In this document: positions 21,865 to 23,665 of the stretch, in pieces | How positions within the stretch are numbered: the first letter of the stretch is position 1 | Layout of the letters: each line of letters opens with the position of its first letter | Assembly: GCA_030452275.1 (NCBI GenBank) | Contig: JAKDMR010000006.1 | Coordinates: 1-23,665 of the forward strand | Direction of reading: 5' to 3' | Length of the DNA stretch: 23,665 nucleotides | Source: Candidatus Nitrosocosmicus sp. | GTDB taxonomy: Archaea > Thermoproteota > Nitrososphaeria > Nitrososphaerales > Nitrososphaeraceae | Notes under the pieces: generated by a model | What the model saw: the letters and a program-made list of their open reading frames with translations, nothing else | Told to the model about the DNA's origin: nothing | Database searches by the model: none | Made by a program: the position numbers and the translations under genes

Positions 21865-22959
21865 TTAGCTTGCTGACACCTCCTCCTTATTCTGCTGCTG
21901 CGGCTGTGGTTGTTGTAGTTCTTCTTCTTGAACCCGCTGTCTCCTAACCAAAATTCTATGATAGTCTACATCTGTTTTTACATGTATGATTTCGTCTGTC
22001 TTGGGATTTATCAGGATGAACAATGTTTTCTGTGATTGTTGAGAAGTTTTAAGCAGCCATGTTACCCTTTGAGCGTCTAACTTTGCTATTTCGAGGTCTT
22101 TATAGCCTTGTAACAAAGGATCATTTTGTTTTATTACCTCCTTGTCTATCTCTTCTAGCTTGGTTCTTAGTCCCTGAACTTCTTTCTTTAGAGATTCATT
22201 CTCCTGTAGAATTATTGGCTCCGCTGTCTTTAGTTTGTCACTTAATCCTTTCTTGTTTCGATCTACTTCAAACTGCCAGTCATCTCTCAATTGCTGAACC
22301 TCTGATTTCAGACTAGCTATTAGCAAGTCTTTTTTGTCTCTTGTTAGCTTGTTGATGTGTGTAGTTGGAGTTAATTTTGATGAATAATCTATTGCTTCTT
22401 GTTTATCTTCTCTAATCTCCTGGGCTGCCTGTTTACCTAATCTCCTCAAATCTAGAATTTCTGTCGAGTCTTCGGATTCAGGTATTACCACAGAACCATC
22501 ATTGGCGAGAAGAATTGGTTTCTTAGGGTTTGGATTTTCTTCTATCTCTAATTCTGGATTTAAGTCATTTTGAGATTGGTTTGTTACTAATTCAGAAGCG
22601 GCTATCGCCTCTTTTTGAGGGTAACGTTCTATATCATACTTTTGTTTATTGGAATGTTTACTCTGCTTATATTTCTCATCCAAAACTTCTCTAACCCTCC
22701 TAGAATCTATATCATATTGTTCCACGTCTCTAGATACCTTGGAACAAATCTTTTCCAAAGGATGTCCAGAGTCTTCCAACTCTTTTGCTAGTTTGCGGAT
22801 GTTATTAGTTTGGCTTCCAAGATAACCAACATATTTCTCATCCGCATCTTCCTTATACTCTTTGAAAACAAGTTCCATCTCTCCTAAGGTAGCGTTATAT
22901 GATTTCATGTGTCGTTGGATTTTCTCCAAGGAATCTTTGTTTTCAGTGATAGAAGTCAT
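21865..22959 (-). CDS. Coiled-coil protein of unknown function
   Basis: 364 aa from ATG 22959. It is largely helical: residues 8-120 (SLEKIQRHMKSYNATLGEME...) and about 205-300 (LKSEVQQLRDDWQFEVDRNK, LKKEVQGLRTKLEEIDKEV) have heptad-like spacing. A central acidic, Pro-containing linker (PELEIEENPNPKKPILL) and a Gln-rich end (QQPQPQQQNKEE) flank a short beta-like stretch (KTLFILINPKTDEIIHVKTD). The frame can be extended to ATG 23010, but that region is occupied by the 3' end of the zinc-finger gene, whose TAA lies two bases before ATG 22959, so the shorter start is chosen. It is the second gene of the operon and is unrecognised. A scaffold, replication or DNA-partition role would suit coiled coils but is not shown. 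Confidence 0.65.
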   Translation of the reverse strand: MTSITENKDSLEKIQRHMKSYNATLGEMELVFKEYKEDADEKYVGYLGSQTNNIRKLAKELEDSGHPLEKICSKVSRDVEQYDIDSRRVREVLDEKYKQSKHSNKQKYDIERYPQKEAIAASELVTNQSQNDLNPELEIEENPNPKKPILLANDGSVVIPESEDSTEILDLRRLGKQAAQEIREDKQEAIDYSSKLTPTTHINKLTRDKKDLLIASLKSEVQQLRDDWQFEVDRNKKGLSDKLKTAEPIILQENESLKKEVQGLRTKLEEIDKEVIKQNDPLLQGYKDLEIAKLDAQRVTWLLKTSQQSQKTLFILINPKTDEIIHVKTDVDYHRILVRRQRVQEEELQQPQPQQQNKEEVSAS

Positions 22960-22961
22960 TC

Positions 22962-23129
22962 TTACACTAGCACTCCTAAAGCCTTGTTTGTGAAATGATG
23001 ACATTGACATCTTTCATGACCTTTTTCACCATGTTTTGACAAAGTGTGATAGCAGTTCCTATACTGACAGATTGGATCTTTCTCTTCTTGTCCGAAGACA
23101 TTGATTAATCGTATAGAATCTTGTTCCAT
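22962..23129 (-). CDS. Small zinc-finger protein (55 aa)
   Basis: A 55-codon frame from ATG 23129 to TAA 22962, below usual cut-offs. The ligands are clear: C21-x4-C26, H28, H33, H38, C41-x-C43-H44-H45 (ICQYRNC, CQCHHF), followed by NKALG. This C-x4-C...H...C-x-C-H pattern recurs in small thaumarchaeal zinc proteins as I know them. Further support: a TATA box (TTTATACA) 27 nt before the ATG, an operator-like GGTATAGTAT overlapping the start, and the coiled-coil ATG two bases after its stop. It is the first gene of the leftward operon and probably a regulator. Confidence 0.72.
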   Translation of the reverse strand: MEQDSIRLINVFGQEEKDPICQYRNCYHTLSKHGEKGHERCQCHHFTNKALGVLV

Positions 23130-23217
23130 ACTATACCATGTACTAGCCTAGTGTATAAATGTTATGGTATAGAACATGGTATAGTTTATAAGAAAGGGTT
23201 AAGGTAAGGTATAGTAT
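23128..23217. promoter_or_regulatory. Divergent promoter with four GGTATAG sites
   Basis: The motif GGTATAGTAT lies at 23128-23137 (minus strand, running into the zinc-finger ATG) and at 23208-23217 (plus strand, one base before the AbrB ATG). Two more GGTATAG copies lie at 23166-23172 and 23178-23184 (plus). ACTATACCATGT at 23130-23141 and ACATGGTATAGT at 23174-23185 form a perfect 12-bp inverted repeat. Likely TATA boxes are TTTATACA on the minus strand around 23156 and TTTATAAG around 23188 on the plus strand. The sites overlap both expected transcription starts and one TATA box, as repressor operators would. Confidence 0.65.
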
Positions 23218-23218
23218 A

Positions 23219-23410
23219 ATGCATAGCATAGTGGTAGAGGAGTCAACATTAGCCAGGAATTCCCCTAAGTTTGCCTCACTGAGAACTACAGTTCCTATGA
23301 GTATAATCAAACAATGGAATCTAAAGGAAGGTGATAAAATTGAATGGTCTTGGGAGATATTGCAAGGTGAAATGGTCGTGGTCGTAAGGAAGAAGCGCAA
23401 TACAGAATGA
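23219..23410 (+). CDS. AbrB-type transcriptional regulator
   Basis: 63 aa, almost entirely one AbrB/SpoVT swapped-hairpin domain: SLRTTVPMSIIKQWNLKEGDKIEWSWEI followed by the closing strand GEMVVVVRKK. The V-P-x-x-I-x-x-x-x-L-x-x-GD-x-I-x-W pattern is complete. It is expected to bind DNA as a dimer. It is transcribed divergently from the zinc-finger operon, with TTTATAAG about 31 nt before its ATG and a GGTATAGTAT site next to the start, so it is a good candidate to repress both directions. A second small ORF follows 47 nt downstream. Confidence 0.78.
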   Translation: MHSIVVEESTLARNSPKFASLRTTVPMSIIKQWNLKEGDKIEWSWEILQGEMVVVVRKKRNTE

Positions 23411-23457
23411 GTTACTAGGATAGCAAATATACAATAATCAATGAAGATTTTAATACG

Positions 23458-23664
23458 ATGGAGTGTATATTGTATTTGAATATGCCTCAGAAACAAGGGC
23501 TTAGATCTCATGCTAATGATGAAGCATGGGGTGTAGAAATTCAAGCACTCAAAGACATCCAAGAAGGTAAGACGGATATGGAGGTTCAAAGTGCTGATGA
23601 ATTGATTAAAGAAACGCTCATATTTCTGAATGTTTCAGCTGCTAACTATAAAGAATTTCCTTGA
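23458..23664 (+). CDS. Small acidic protein of unknown function
   Basis: 68 aa, closed by a TGA one base before the window end. An internal ATG at 23482 (MPQKQGLRSHANDEAWGVEI) gives 60 aa and may be the true start. The rest is helical and acidic (EIQALKDIQEGKTDMEVQSA; DELIKETLIFLNVSA). No family is recognised. It lies on the same strand 47 nt after the AbrB gene and could be cotranscribed with it. The opposite-strand frame over this region (23143-23589) is hydrophobic and irregular and is taken as a shadow. Confidence 0.5.
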   Translation: MECILYLNMPQKQGLRSHANDEAWGVEIQALKDIQEGKTDMEVQSADELIKETLIFLNVSAANYKEFP

Positions 23665-23665
23665 A

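Noticed and set aside
23143..23589. 148-aa minus-strand frame opposite the AbrB gene
   Set aside because: It would cover the promoter region and the well-supported AbrB gene, and has irregular hydrophobic composition without motifs.

Overview
The window is AT-rich archaeal DNA. It most likely comes from an ammonia-oxidising thaumarchaeon of the Nitrososphaera/Nitrosocosmicus type. The reasons are a secreted CHRD protein, a secreted PsbP/Mog1-like protein, several small AbrB-type regulators, a small C-x4-C...C-x-C-H-H zinc-finger protein, and promoters whose TATA boxes sit only 25-31 nt before the start codon (leaderless style). The group assignment is inference: there is no rRNA or tRNA here to settle it.

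Left flank (1-2384): host-like DNA. About 650 bases hold no gene I can support. A CatE-like extradiol (VOC) dioxygenase gene follows, broken by two frameshifts (657-1624), and then an intact secreted CHRD protein.

Tail and adhesion module (about 2385-18900): a tailed-virus (Caudoviricetes-like) structural region, probably a provirus or a provirus remnant. It has an AbrB regulator divergent from a 407-aa two-domain adhesin; a thymidylate kinase coupled to a zinc-finger protein; three small unknown genes, one too short for usual ORF cut-offs; and a long leftward series. In transcription order that series is a 2099-aa tape measure protein, a 633-aa baseplate hub-like protein, a tail/baseplate protein, a LamG-like protein, a fibre with an HxH motif, a further virion protein, and a 454-aa adhesin carrying an F5/8C domain. 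No capsid, portal, terminase, tail tube, sheath, lysis or integrase gene is in the window.

Insert (18932-19937): two secreted-protein genes that do not look viral. One encodes a short collagen-like protein whose last eight residues (VYAPGYFD) also occur inside the tape measure protein, in inverted DNA orientation. The other encodes a PsbP/Mog1-like protein.

Right part (19998-23665): a tightly packed leftward operon of zinc-finger protein, coiled-coil protein, ribbon-helix-helix protein and PD-(D/E)XK homing-type nuclease. It diverges from a rightward AbrB gene plus a small ORF across a region with four GGTATAG sites.

Two promoter classes are visible. Regulatory, metabolic and host-like genes have TATA boxes at about -25 to -31. 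Five structural transcription units instead carry TTA(C/G)TTCTC 26-39 nt before the start codon and have no good TATA box, which suggests a virus-specific late promoter. A second motif, AACTAGCT(A), abuts three start codons and helps to fix those starts.
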